Below are positions 25,701 to 39,600 of a stretch of DNA of 64,000 nucleotides, in pieces. A model generated the notes under the pieces. That model had not been told where the DNA came from, ran no database searches, and saw nothing but the letters and a program-made list of their open reading frames with translations. A program made the translations under genes and the position numbers. Source of the DNA: Brienomyrus brachyistius (taxonomy: Eukaryota; Chordata; Actinopteri; Osteoglossiformes; Mormyridae); NCBI RefSeq assembly GCF_023856365.1, contig NC_064540.1, positions 15,215,191 through 15,279,190 of the forward strand. Reading direction: 5' to 3'. Position 1 is the stretch's first letter. Every line of letters starts with the position of its first letter.

Positions 25701-28700
25701 ACGGATCCCTTTGCAGGGGTGAGACACCAAAATCCGGCAAGAGGAATTCAATGGATGCAAATGTCAGAAGCTTGATAACATATGAAGTCAGTGTTCAGGC
25801 TGCCGACAGCACCGTACATAAGGAGACAATTTATATTCAGCTTGTTTCTCATGTCTGGAAATAAGGTAAGAAGTGAGCTAACCGCATAAAACACGTGAAA
25901 TTCCGGCAAACATCGGGCAGCATATTCGCCGCGCAGCTACATCCTGCTTTACGTACCAATCAGCGGCCATAAATCTCACGCGTACGCCGGCGCTGCGTAA
26001 TCTCATTCCCAGCCATGGCTGATAACAGCACAGAATTACACTTTCAGCTTTGACAGAGAGATTACTTAAAGTCCCCCCCCCCCGCCCCAAAAAAAAAAAA
26101 AAAAAAAAAAAAACCTCACAAGCTGCTCAGAATGAGACCCCCAGCCCGTGGGCACAGACGTGCCATCATGCTATCAGACAAGGGCCGCGGCGTGTTTACT
26201 GAACGCTTAAAAAGGAGAGAATTTCACTTTATTTGAAAACACGTCACTGTCTGGGTGGTACGGATGTATTTTTGGTAGTGTATTTTTAGTCAGGCATTTC
26301 TGCTTTTTCAGCTCCTGTTGATAAACAGACTGGAGGGATCCTCTCATTCACAGCTAGCGCTGGAGGATGTCCAAGTCTGACACCGTCCAGTCCAGAGGAA
26401 GGACCATCCAGCTCCCTGCATAAAGCGGGAGCGAGCATGAAGCCACAGGCTCCCACACTGAGCTGTCAGGACACTGCTTCAGGGTCAGAGGAGCAGCACA
26501 GACAGGATCCTTCTCATCAGGTGCTGGTCACACCAAGGTCAGGGAAACAGTAACCTGTCATCAAGAGAGGGCGCCACTGAGCACACCCCCCCACCCTCAG
26601 ACACAGTGATCTGCGACATCCTAGCAACCATCTGCGAAAATATCATTATAGCATTCATGTGACTGCAGATAAAAGTGGGTTGAAACTCAAAAAAAACCTC
26701 AATTATACTCTTATTTTTAATTAGACGATTGAAGGATGAGCATGTGTCATTCAGTTTCATCATATTTTGGTCAATAGTCATTTTTCCTTCGCTAACACTA
26801 AGCACAAACACGGCTGCCTACCTCACAAACCATGAGTGTTAAGGGAAGAAACGCTTCCTTGCCTGTAAAGCTCATCGAACCAGAAGAACGGCTTCCGTTC
26901 AAGACAAAGTCATTACCAAAGGAATAGTGATGCAGCATCAGATACACAGAGCAGGGTCAGATCACCCCGCAGCACTCCATTATTACCCCTTTACCCACAT
27001 CGCCCCCTGCAGGTGATGGACAGACGTGCACGGCTCCACTCACTCAGTTTCTTTGCGGCTTCCAGGGCACTGGAGGACGAGTCAGCCACGAAGAAGCGCT
27101 GAACGGTGACGCCGCTCTCCTGCATGAGCTTTTTGCTCTGGTACTCCTGCAGGTTGAGCCAGCGTCTGGGGTCCAGGCAGACCGCCTGCAGGGGGCGACA
27201 GTGGGTTAGCACTAAAGCGCAATGAGCAGCTCACACACATCTCACACACCTCAGTTTACTAGTTGTCATTCCCAGCTACACCAGAGACATTCACGCATGG
27301 ATGCAGGTTATGGCCTGTGATACGCTTTAACACAGCAGGAATCTGAAATCCAGGTCCATGATCACCACTCGCGGCAGTTTCACTGTCGAGACACAAGGTC
27401 CAAAGCGAGCGAGCGAGTGAGTGAGTGAGCACTCCAGAAGGTGATCCCCGCCACAAATGTAACATGACCCCTCAGGACCATTTGCCCATGTTAATAAGAG
27501 GCCTGGATTCCTGTGGAATCAACCCACCCATCAATCAATCACACATTCACTTCACTCGTGTCCCTGAGCGTCCTCTCTGCGCTCCCTGCATGGGGGCAAG
27601 GCGCGGAGGGCCGACCCAAACCTGCCTGGGTTCTCAAAGACGCCCTGCTTCAACACCAAGTGTCTCCAAAAAACTCCACACTTCTCTAATCCAATCATGT
27701 TACAGAAATGGATACTGCTTACTTCATAATACTGTTTATGGCCACCCCACTCGGCGAGTTGCAAATAGGGGTGACGGGAAACAAGCTAACCTGCCTTGAA
27801 CGCCACAGCGGTGCAGCGTCGAAGTGCAAAACAAACTCTAGCACCAAAGGGGGCCCATAGCGCAATGACGCAGACGAGCCACACTGTGGCGCTGTGGCAG
27901 GCCGATGGATCCACCTGGAGCAGTGAAACCCGAGCAGCAGAACCGCCTCCTTAAGGGGAACTAATCACTCTCAGGATCCCATTACCTCTGGCCCGCCGCA
28001 GGTTCGGTCATTTTTTTTTTGAAAAACACTTAAAGAAAACATCTCCCCTTTAACGGTAAGTCTGATCGATACTCTGCTGAGTGTCATCCATTCAAGTCAT
28101 CAAGGTCTAACGAGATCCGAAAGGAAATTTTCCGGGACTGAAAGTCATCCCGGTCGGCGACTGTCAGTACCTGAAGATTTTTCATGCTTAAGTACCAGTA
28201 ACTTTAAAAGCAATACACTGAAAGCAGGACCACCATTTAAAAAAAAAAAAAGAGCCAAACTGCATGTAAACATGCTGAATATACACACATTTTATGCAGC
28301 TACCCGTTTTATGCAGTTACAACAAAGCATTCATCCAAGACTCAGTCGGCCTCAGGAAAGATACAGCTGTATAATTTATCCCTAACGCACAAACACAAGG
28401 GTGCAAAACATATTCCAACTATAGTTCTGATATAAGCAAATCTGAGTCAAATATTTTACATGTAGATCAGAGGATTCGGGGATTTGGAAATGATTTATGC
28501 ATGAAATAAAATGTTTGCTACTACAAAAAAGAACAGGGCATCCCTAAAACTGCACAGCCTGCCTTTGAGACAGGAAAACGTATTAAACAGCAAGGGAGGG
28601 CAGCAATAATCAGGTTAGAAAAACAGCAGGGCATGACCACCTGTCCCTAAGGTTTGATTAAAAGGTGAAAAATACCATGTGAAATCCAGCTGGAAAGAGG

Positions 28701-31700
28701 AACACCAGGCCAGACAGACGTTAGGCCCACATAAGCAGGTTTGGAGAGACAGGGATTAAGCAGAGCAACTAACCCTAATTCTAAGGGGTTAAGGGGGAAG
28801 ACGAAAGGCCAACTGCTGCCTTGTGAGGAAGAACAAAAAGGTGATGCTTTCCTTTAAGGAAACAGAGCTGTAACTGCATTAAACTGAAGCTTACGGGAGA
28901 CCGACGCTCCTAAGTTCACTCCTTAAACTGCTGTACTTTCACACAGATGGCCCCATAAAATATGCAAGGACAGAGTTTATACGATAACATTTTCCCGTAC
29001 GCCCAAGACCGTTATGCCCATTTTCAAGAATTCAAGACACAAAGAAAGCTCAACTTGATTCATTATCTGGGGGCGGTGGGTAGCTTTGTGGGTCAGGACT
29101 GAAGTCACCGCTGGGCTCTTGAGTGAGGAACCCAGGCTGGATTGGGAACACTGGACTGGACTGGTGACCCTACACTGTGACCTAAAAGTCACTCTCATCT
29201 GTGCATGTGTCTCATGAAGAGCAAGAGAGACGAAAACACAATTTCCCCCGTGGGGGTGAATTGGGGGTGGAGGGTACACTGGTGTCATACTCATTACTGG
29301 TGTGATTGTGCACCACGATATGGATTTCCACTTTACAGTTAACACCGCTAGAAGTCAGCAGCCCAATTATACAACAGCCTTTTTATATATATAAAAAATG
29401 AAGCATTTTATTTTCTTGTAGCTGTAATCTGAATACTACGTTATATAGCATGCAACCGGTTTATCTGCATGGTGTGAATTTTCTATCAAACGGTCATATC
29501 GCCCACCCACAGTATGAATATAGTTTTAGCTGCTTTCTGGGATCTATTATTGGCTAAACCTGAACTCAGCTGAAATATGGGGTGATCTGTAGTACCAAAG
29601 ACCAAATTCTGCTCCACAAAACCTACGCTGGCAGCTCGCACTTAAGCCCAGCGAATTCCGGGGGAAGTGATTTCCATCAGCCCCTAAGGTGACATGCGAG
29701 CTGAGGAGACTTTACACTGTGTTAGTACATTTGGCCATGTGAAGGCCCGCTTCAGAAGCCTCCGCTTACGAGCTACAATTCCAGGTGAAGGCCCGCTTCA
29801 GAAGCCTCCGCTTGCGAGCTACAATTCCAGGTGAAGGCCCGCTTCAGAAGCCTCCGCTTGCGAGCTACAATTCCAGGTGAAGGCCCGCTTCAGAAGCCTC
29901 TACTTGCGAGCTACAATTCCAGGTGAAGGCCTGCTTCAGAAGCCTCCGCTTGCGAGCTACAATTCCAGGTGAAGGCCTGCTTCAGAAGCTTCAGAAGCCT
30001 CCGCTTGCGAGCTACAATTCCAGGTAAAGGCCTGCTTCAGAAGCCTCCGCTTGCGAGCTACAATTCCAGGTAAAGGCCCGCTTCAGAAGCCTCCGCTTGC
30101 GAGCTACAATTCCAGGTAAAGGCCCGCTTCAGAAGCCTCCGCTTGCGAGCTACAATTCCAGGTGAAGGCCCGCTTCAGAAGCCTCCGCTTGCGAGCTACA
30201 ATTCCAGGTGAAGGCCTGCTTCAGAAGCCTCCGCTTGCGAGCTACAATTCCAGGTGAAGGCCCGCTTCAGAAGCCTCCGCTTGCGAGCTACAATTCCAGG
30301 TGAAGGCCTGCTTCAGAAGCCTCCGCTTGCGAGCTACAATTCCAGGTGAAGGCCTGCTTCAGAAGCCTCCGCTTGCGAGCTACAATTCCAGGTGAAGACC
30401 TACTTCAAAATCCGCTGGTACTTTGACTTTGATCTTCCCTGCAGTTGTATGACAAACTCCCCACCTTACACGTGTAAAAGGCTTAAAATCATTATTAACT
30501 GTATTAATTGTAACACTTCACATTAACATTAACCTTTATAACGCATTCATTAAACATTAAATTCACCTTCATAATGAATTCATAGAACATTCATAAGCAG
30601 CATGTAAGTATACCCTAACAACCGTAACAGCTTTAATATACATAACAAACATTATATGATAATGTCTGTTATTATCATACGTTTGCTATTAATGTATATT
30701 AATTGCAGTTAATGTAAAGCATTACGTAACAAAGCCTATGGAATTAAAGCCAGTAAAAAGTCCCTCTCGTTTAAAAAAGGATGAATGATCTTTTGAACTT
30801 GACAGAAGAATGTCAACAACTGGACAAAAACTTTCGGCATACCGTCCAACACTATGTTACAGAGAAACTGGCAGCACACTATTGGGGAAGCCAATACCAG
30901 GGGGTATACCTGTGCCCTCTCCCCCATGAAATGCTTTCCCTGATGACAAATGAAGGCCGGAAATGGCAGTACGAAAGAAATCCAACAAATTCTGCAGGTA
31001 CCTGGAGCAAACAGAGCTTAAAACGGGCTATCGGAAGAATTTATCGGTACCTGATTGTGACAAAGCAACGTGTATGAAAACAAATTAACGTGCTCTTGTA
31101 AAATAAATCCATACCTTTTAACGCCTAGCAAAGCCATTAAAATGAACTTTACAGAACAACCCAACAGCTACATAAAAGTAAATTACCGACAACTGTCCAG
31201 AGAGATCTGGAGTAGTCCAAGTTCTTTTGACAAAACCACTATGAATGTCATTTGCATGTTCATTTCATATATTTCTCTCTCAAATGTTACAATAAAACCT
31301 GCAGTTAAAAGAAAGATCAATGCTGTCATTATAATCCCTCCTACACGCTTGTATCACAAAATAAGCTAAACTGCCAGCTTCCTCAGCGCGTGTCACCTTA
31401 TGAATAAGTTTGTAGCTACCAAAAACACATTAAGCTCGCAATCCGTGCCCTCTAGGTTTAATCTCAGATGAGACTGCATGATCTTAGAAGAAATATATTA
31501 TAGTTAAAGCAAAGTAAAACAACAGTTAAATAACAGTGTTTTGCTGGTAATGCTTTCGACATCTCATTTGGGAGGATAATCACTACCTTAACACAGGGGA
31601 GGTGCAGCTACTTAACTTCTGTAATCGGAGAGGCGGGATGCTTTTTTTGGAAGTGTACGCGACACCGGCCTCCACAGCGGCCGCCTCCTTCACAGAACTG

Positions 31701-33591
31701 ACGCTCGCATCAGGCGAGAGATGTTAATGATCAGCAGATGCCGTTCTATCTGCTGGCCCAGATCCAAACGCAGGCGTGAGGAGCCTCACGCTGTGGGATG
31801 CACAGTTTAGTGAAACATATTAAATACTGAAACGATTCACAGGCCAAATCGCCCACCTCTGTGAGCAGAAAACTTCTGTATTTAAATTAAAAAAATAAAT
31901 GGGGGAAAAAACAAAAATCAATAAATAAAAGACTCCAGCAGAACAATATAAAAGCAGAGTCAAGCCTGCATTTCAGAGACAGGTGACAAGGTTTGTTACT
32001 CAAGCCAACAAATAAGTCACAGTCCTGGGAAAGGGCTTGAAGTACGGCCAATGGAAAGCCACACAAGGACGTGACACTTCACGTGACGCATCACGAAACA
32101 GCCACCCTTAAACGATGAAACCCTCCATCTCCGGGCTCACACTCCCAAATAAAAACGTGTAACAGTGTTTTAATTAGGAAAGTGAGTATCTGGAGCTCTG
32201 ACAGGAAGGCAGAGTGAGGAAGGGGCGGGGTTCACAGGCCACTCTTAGAAGGCGATTAGAGGCAGCCGGGAACGAGGGCGACGCGATCCGACACCCCAGA
32301 GGTGAGAGCAGCGAGAGAGCGCAGCTGGAGTGGAAGCGTGCAGAGCGGGTCATCCGAGCAGCTGCCAGTAGGACGACCTCAAAGGGACTGGGCAGCTACC
32401 CTTCAGACAGCACACATCACCAGGGCAAAAGTTGGACAGACTGCAGAAATCCTATATGACAGTGTCCTGCAAGCCGGTCCTCGGAGACCCACAGACGGTC
32501 CACATTTCTGTTAGGGAGCTGGGAGGGAGCAAAATCATGGACCGTCTGGGCGTCCCCCGGGACCGGATTGGGAAACAGATATGTCATGCTGGACAAGGCT
32601 AGCTGATACACTCACATAAAAAGCCCATTCTCTTCTTTTTGGCAAACACTAATAAGGGTGACTGGGTACCTGGGTGATTGCATTCGTAAAAGATTAGATA
32701 TCGGGAAGAGTTTGGGTAAACAGGTCAAAATGGCGATAAAAAAGTCATTATATGAGATGGGGGGGGGGGGGGGGGGTCAGATGCACAGGAACAGGAGCAG
32801 AGACTCGTATATCTGGTCACAAGATGGACGTACAAGTTCACACAAGCCCCTTTTTGGTAATCATTTCCATTTATCCATGTTTCTCAACCCGGCACTTGGG
32901 AATCCCAGAAGGTGCATGCTTTTGCTCTTTCCCAGCTGCCAGAGTGTTCTGCGGGGAGCTGCGTGGGAGCAAAGACGTGCACCGCCGGGGTGTTCACGGG
33001 GAACACGTCGGGAAACACTGACATATATGTTAACCAGGAAAACACTTAGACAGCTTGAATATAATGCCTGATTAATTCAAGAAAAGTCCATGTGGCATTT
33101 GCACGCAAGCAGAGTAGATCAGTACTGCAGGGAGCCCCCCGTTACACCGGAAGGACCCAAAAGAGCTGAGAGAGAAAACACGCCTTTTCTACGCTGGGCC
33201 CCCAAAGCAGTCGCTCTTACTGGATCAATGAGGGGACTGGCACAGGTTCTGCCGGTACCATGAGCACAGCCTCCTGTCGGGAGAGGCAGCTGCTGCTTCC
33301 ACATGAGGGCCTCCACTAACCATTAAACTATTCACATCGTTAACACGCCAGAATAGACGCCCGGACCCAGGTCCTCAGGGACACCCAGACTCTCCACATC
33401 TTTGCTCCCTCCCTGCTCCTGGCCAATAAAGAAACACCAATTAGCTGGTTCTGGTGTGCTAGGAGCTGGGGAAGAGCAAAAATGTGGAATGTCTTTGGGT
33501 CCCAAAGGACCGAGTTGAGACACAAGAGCAGCTGCACTCCAATGCACAATGCTGCCACCTACAGGTCGGCTGACCACTTCCTACTCTGACT

Positions 33592-33681
<90 letters not shown>

Positions 33682-36600
33682 ATCTGGAAGGTCAGCTCTT
33701 TGTAAATCCTCCCTACCTCAGAATCTACCCTTCAGACTCCCCATTACCTTCCGCGGCATTAGTTGACGTATTGTTATTACAGAAAGACAACATTCAAGTC
33801 AACGTTTAATGTAGTTCCTTGATGCAACTTCAGGCATTTTGGGGAATTCATGCAGAGATGAACCAAATGGAAAATCTATATTCTTGCTTGGGCAAAACAG
33901 TGGTGTCTAATGGCATTTGGCCACACAGTCGGGAATCTTGCTTTTAAATATTGATGGCGAACTGCATGTTGTAGGGAAAGAGCGAGGGGTGAGCAGGAAT
34001 AGCGGGGGATTATTGAAAGCTAGAATCTCACCGGCAAAGACAGGCGCTTGTATCTACAGGTAGCAGGCAAACAGAACAGACAGTCTCGAGGCACAAGCTC
34101 GGTATGGTGCTTGCCAGTAAACATTTTGGGTTTTTCCAAACAGGATCTCCTTTTTGTTAAATCGATCGACTTCGACATTCCCCGAACCCCAAGTGACTGT
34201 TAGAATCATATCAGACTGCAGTAATGCACTGCAGAGCGATAATCAGGCTGCTTATGAAGGGGGCAGGCGGCCAGCTGGCCTTGGACACGGCTCGTTTTCT
34301 GTGGCCTGCAACTTCGGCAGGAGCTGCTGTTTCCTCTCCACGGACGTCAGCTCCATCTACGATGCCACTCCTGTTGAATTTTTAAGCGCCGCGTGCCAGC
34401 AAAGTTGGAAAAGGTGCGATAAAAATAAATCACCTTATCGGATGTAGGCAAAAGTTTTAGTTAATGTCTCAGATTGCCTATCCGGACTGTTAAAACCTAT
34501 AATTATTAATACAAACACGAAGACAGGAAATATCAAAAACATGGTGACTGGGGGAGGGGGAGGAGTTGCTGTCATTCAGGAGGCTGCTCTGGTCAGTGGG
34601 CGCGAGGAGACCGGGCGAATGCAGTGTGACAAGGGGTCAACACAAGGCCACCTCACAGTATTTTCTGCAACAGATTTGTCGATTCACTGCAGCCAGTCAC
34701 ACTTCTGATTGTGGACACACACCTCAACCAGCCCCAGACACATCAGGATGGACACAAGAAAAGAGGGAATGAAGCAAGGAAAGATAGAGAGATGGATAGA
34801 CGGGAAGGATAGATGGATGGACATCCACATTCTGCAGCAATGCCCCACATGCAAGTTGTTAAAGAGGAGGTTCATCCTGGAAGTGGCACATGGAGGGGGA
34901 CTGTCCGTTCGACAGCACAGCGCTATAAAGCAGAAGGGCCGCCAGATAAGCGAACTCTCCTGCAAAGGGGGAGGCTGGAACACCGGCTGACAGGCACGCC
35001 CAGGGAGGGCCGCTTAAGCGCACCCTGTGGATGGCGAGGCATCTGTCCTCCCGGAGGCGTGTGTCGAGGCGTAATCATCTCCAGCAGAGCGCGGGAAGCA
35101 GGCCACGCTCATCGTATGCAGCAGAGCGCTATTCACCATGCAAGAGCACAGAAAGGATGCTGTCCACACGCTGCGACGGCACATAGAGAAGTAACACACG
35201 CAGGCACGGGGACGGGCGGGGCCAAGAGAGGGCCCCCTGCATGTGGCACAAAAGTCCCTGAAACCAGGAAAAAACGCCAAACACTATACATACTCACACA
35301 GGGCTCCTTCTCGAGGACAGACCTGAACCCATTTCTGTCAGAGCTTTGTGCAAAATCACAGTAGATGTTCCGAGGACACTTTCTGTCTCTATGTCTGAAT
35401 TGCATCCTCATGCTTAGTCTGGTCAGGCATCAGCCAGTATGGGACAGAGCAAAATGGAATGCAAATACCCAAGTATTGACCTGCCACAAATGCGACAATG
35501 GCCAGCAAAGGGAAAGAAGAGGCACACAGACACTCAGACCCAAGAAGGGGAGCCGGGCACAAGGGGCAGAGGCGGACAGGGGGAGCCGGGCACAAGGGGC
35601 AGAGGCGGACAGGGGGAGCCGGGCACAAGGGGCAGAGGCGGACAGGGGGAGCCGGGCACAAGGGGCAGAGGCGGACAGGGGGAGCCGGGCACAAGGGGCA
35701 GAGGCGGACAGGGGGAGCCGGGCACAAGGGGCAGAGGCGGACAGGGGGAGCCGGGCACAAGGGGCAGAGGCAGACAGGGGGAGCCGGGCACAAGGGGCAA
35801 TTATTCAACTGCCGGTTATCAAAAAGCTTTTAGTTTCAGTAATTAATAAAATCCTGTTTTTTCCAGCAGATAATTTAGCATGTCAATGTATTCAAAACAG
35901 CCACACAAAGAGGAAACACATTTAGTGCTTTATCATGCAGTTATAAGGCAATTAAAGGGGAAGAATGATAGTTACTCAGCGTTAAAATTGAATAATAATT
36001 GAATATTTGATATGTACCCTGGGAAACACAACTGGCCCTCAAAAAGCTGAGAAATGTAATATTTTAGCTGAAATATTTAACATGATAAATAAGCCTCTCT
36101 CACAGACGGACACATGCACACAAAGGCATACACTCACACATACACCCATCTTACCTTTTTTGGCATATGGCGGTAGGTTGGGTGTACCTCTATTTTCATT
36201 CACCGAAATATATCCCCCAAAATAATTCAAAATATCAGAATAACATTGCTTTTAAAATATTGTCAATATGGTGCAGAATAATTTATGGACAGAGTAGGAG
36301 ACACTGGACAGGAAGCCTGTGCATCTCAGAGCAGACAGGCATACATGCGCACAGTCGCTGCTGCCTATTCAGAAAACGCTGTCAGACACAGGGGGAAGAT
36401 CGAGGGGGCAGAACCGTACCCCAGCTGGAGAGGCATGAGGCGAGAGCGCTGCCCACTGAGTCACTCGGCCTCCTTCTACATGATTACAGAAGAGAATGAT
36501 CTAATCAAGGTCCACAGCCGCACATCTCCCATCGTGCAGACTGCCAAGGCGACTGGGCGCCACCATCCCGAGGAGCAGAGATAGGATCAGCGGGAGCCAA

Positions 36601-39600
36601 GAGAGGGGGACTATCTGCGGCGGTATCTGCAGCCAGCCTGCTTCGCTGTCTGAAGGGATCTCTGCTAGATGCAGTGGCTGATACAGGGCCCGGATCGTGG
36701 CCCAATCGAGCACGGCATGAGGGACCCTCTGTATTGTGGTCAATCAAGGGCGGCATGAGGGCCTCCCAGATTGCGACCCAAACGAGTACTGTGAGACCGG
36801 TCCCCAGATCGCAGCCGAGTGAACACGGCACAATGGACCCCGGATCAGGATCGAGTGAGCGCGGTGTGAGGGGCCCCCTAGGTCAAGAGATGTGAGGCTC
36901 CCAAATGGAGGCCGAGTGCACACTGCAGTTGGCAGCCAAGCGAATGAGACCCACCCCCACCCTGAGCAGGGGATGCTGCTCTTCCTGTTCACCAGCAGCT
37001 ATCAGTGCATACAGAAGGGGCTGGTGGTCTCATCACAGCCTCGCCAGGCTGAGCACTATGTTTAGAAAGCAGCTCCTAAAGCCACCTGGGAGGGTGACAG
37101 CAGCGCATCCTCACTTCAGACAGACGGGCGAGGTGCTTCGTGTGACGCGAACGAGCACAAACTGCTGCGGTCCTCAGCTCCACCCTCATAAGCCATGAGA
37201 TCTGTGACTCGCTAACCACATTCCAGAGGGCACAGTCAAGAATACTAATCAAACACTCCAGTCCTAATTAACTACATAATCACCTCATCCACTCTCATGG
37301 CAGGTGTCATTCCTGAGAGCTCATACTCGCCCTGTTGGGGGCGCACTCTGCACCCAAAGAAAGACAGCCAACCCCCCTGCTCATGTCCTTCCCCTTTCAT
37401 CCAGGCCTCACGAGCAAAGAGTCAACAGCAACAACGATCAAAGCCATGCATCAGGCAAATAATCAACCTCAACGCATCTGGAGATCTCCTTACGGCCTGC
37501 AGACCATGCTGACATATCATTTAACAGTTCCTCTTCTATTCCTGGACCCATTGTATGCTGTGAATAAGCACTCAGGGTTCTGAGACGGCTCTATTCCAAA
37601 CAGGCTGACAGACTAATGGTACAAATACGAGCTGACATGGTAATTAGCAGGCACACGAAATGGGGACGACATGAAGATCCTGGGCTGATACACAGTTGTG
37701 CTGAGATGCAGCCAGGAACATATTAGCGGGGCACCCAGAGCAACAAAACTCGGGTTCAGGGTGCTGGACAAAAAGTCACATATCAAAAGGACATTCAAGA
37801 GTCGAACAGCGTGATACTGCATATTGGGAAATGTGCCCAGAGCATCCCATTTTTATGGGGATGTCTCGGCCTTTGACCTACAGCTGAAGCCCGACATGGA
37901 GAGAGACTTCAGCACCGTGGTACGACAGCGCCCAGCCAGAGCGAGAGAAACTGAGAAAACCTGATACGTCGATAAATAATTGATTTGTGAGAGAGCTTTG
38001 TTTGGCAAGGAGAAGGTACTGCGATGGCCTTTTTTTTTCCCCTTCCAGAAGGAAAATTGCAAATTTTACGGCCATATTCACAAAGGGGGATTTGTCGATC
38101 TTTATGGAGCTGGACCTGCTTTGGGGGTGGGAGGAGCAGTTTATGGACCTCCAATCAGGAGACCAGAACCCAAAAGGGCTCCGCCCAGTTCTCCTAAGTG
38201 ACCAACATTTCTGGGTGAAAACCGGGAGGAAAAACACTTAATACTCCAGTGCTGGGCAACAGAGACTATGTACCACCTAATGAACCACCACAGTGAGAAT
38301 GAAACAGAGGCAGGGCGAGATGGGGCAGAAAATGATGGAAGCCTTTGTCCACTGACACAGATCCTGACACTGTACAACTCTGCATTTCTAGTGTTACTGC
38401 TTTCTGCTGAGGTACTGCTTAAAGTTCCTTAAACACCATCAGCCAGGGAAAGGGCAGCTCCTAAATTTAGCGAAAGGCCCAAAACATAAACATAAAGCCT
38501 CACAGTGTTAGATCTTCACAAGGATCGAGCAGCATAATGTTCAGTCAGCATGACTTCTGCTCTGCCTGTGTGTCGGAACACAGCAAATCTGAACCACCAG
38601 ATTAACCTGCAACAGACCTCTGCTTATTTTTGTCAAACGGTCTCCACCTGGAACTGCTTGTTTAAAAAAAATAAAAAATTAATTAATAAATAAATAAATA
38701 AACTGTAGAGCCCCTTAAAATTCGGGTTTGATCATTTCAATGACGGTGTCACCACCCTCTCCCCGGGAGACGTCGTCATTTTAATCAGAGCTCCGACTTG
38801 GACGGCCGGATTTGTGAAACGACAGATCGACATGCCGACAACGGCCCCCGCGAGGCACAGCGAGGGACACTGGGCAGCAGGTGACTCATTTGGTATGAAC
38901 TCAGCAAAGTCACCAAGACGACATTAGGGAGAGCTGCTGAACATGGGCAGCCCAGAAGCTTCCAGAAGCTGAGTGTAAACAAAACTGGCCCATTTACACT
39001 GATAGCAGTGACTCTGCTTTCGGCAAGTCACGCCTGAACACCAGTTTGAGGAAAAGGCTGCAACGTCCGCCGGAGATTCATCGACGAGCACGTTCCAGAA
39101 AGGCAGCAGGAGGCGGAGCGAGCGGGGGTCACATGGCATTGACACGGCGACAGTTTTCGTGGGGGGAAGGGGGGGAGGGCTGGTAATCGATGGGCACACC
39201 TGCAGACCTCTGCTGCTCAGAGAAAAACAAAAAAAACTCTCAGCTCCTCCAGCGAACACATTATTAACCTCCGGAAAAGCTACTCCAGTGCAGTTAAAAA
39301 AAAAAAAAAAAAAAAAGACACTGCAGACAGGCCGTGAACATGAAGGGGTCGAAATGGGAAGGCGAAGACAGATGGGAAGGCGCGGTAAAAGGAACGGGAA
39401 ACGGCACGGCAAAAACGGCACGGGAACGTCTGAGGCGCCGGCAGCAGGAGTCCCCGAGTTTACATATTCATGACGGAAACACATTGGGCAGAATTTGCCG
39501 CTTTACCGCGCAGCACAGGGCCGCGGAGACGCAGGTCGCACTCTAAAGCCTCGCTTTTAGAAATGCACATCAGGCACCATGACGGTCTCTGCCTCAACAA

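Larger units (their letters stand above)
13523..27043 (-). other. SUCLG2 intron 2 (13.5 kb)
   Basis: The intron runs from the GTGAGT donor of exon 2 to the CAG acceptor of exon 3. It contains a 49-bp minisatellite, a CA repeat, SINE-derived fragments, a GA-rich tract (23560-23850) and poly-C/poly-A runs. The remaining unique sequence contains no exon that fits a known gene. Confidence 0.85.

Noticed and set aside
30781..31369. Two adjacent plus-strand ORFs of 98 and 99 codons in SUCLG2 intron 1 with non-repetitive composition
   Set aside because: No recognisable motif, no splice or promoter context, and the region is AT-rich. RNA-seq would be needed to revive the idea.
34813..35364. 183-codon plus-strand ORF
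   Set aside because: No recognised domain, an overlapping minus-strand ORF is also open, and it lies in an intron near a G-rich array.
38924..39484. 186-codon minus-strand ORF with a Phe run
   Set aside because: The Phe run comes from a poly-A tract; the remainder matches no family I recognise.
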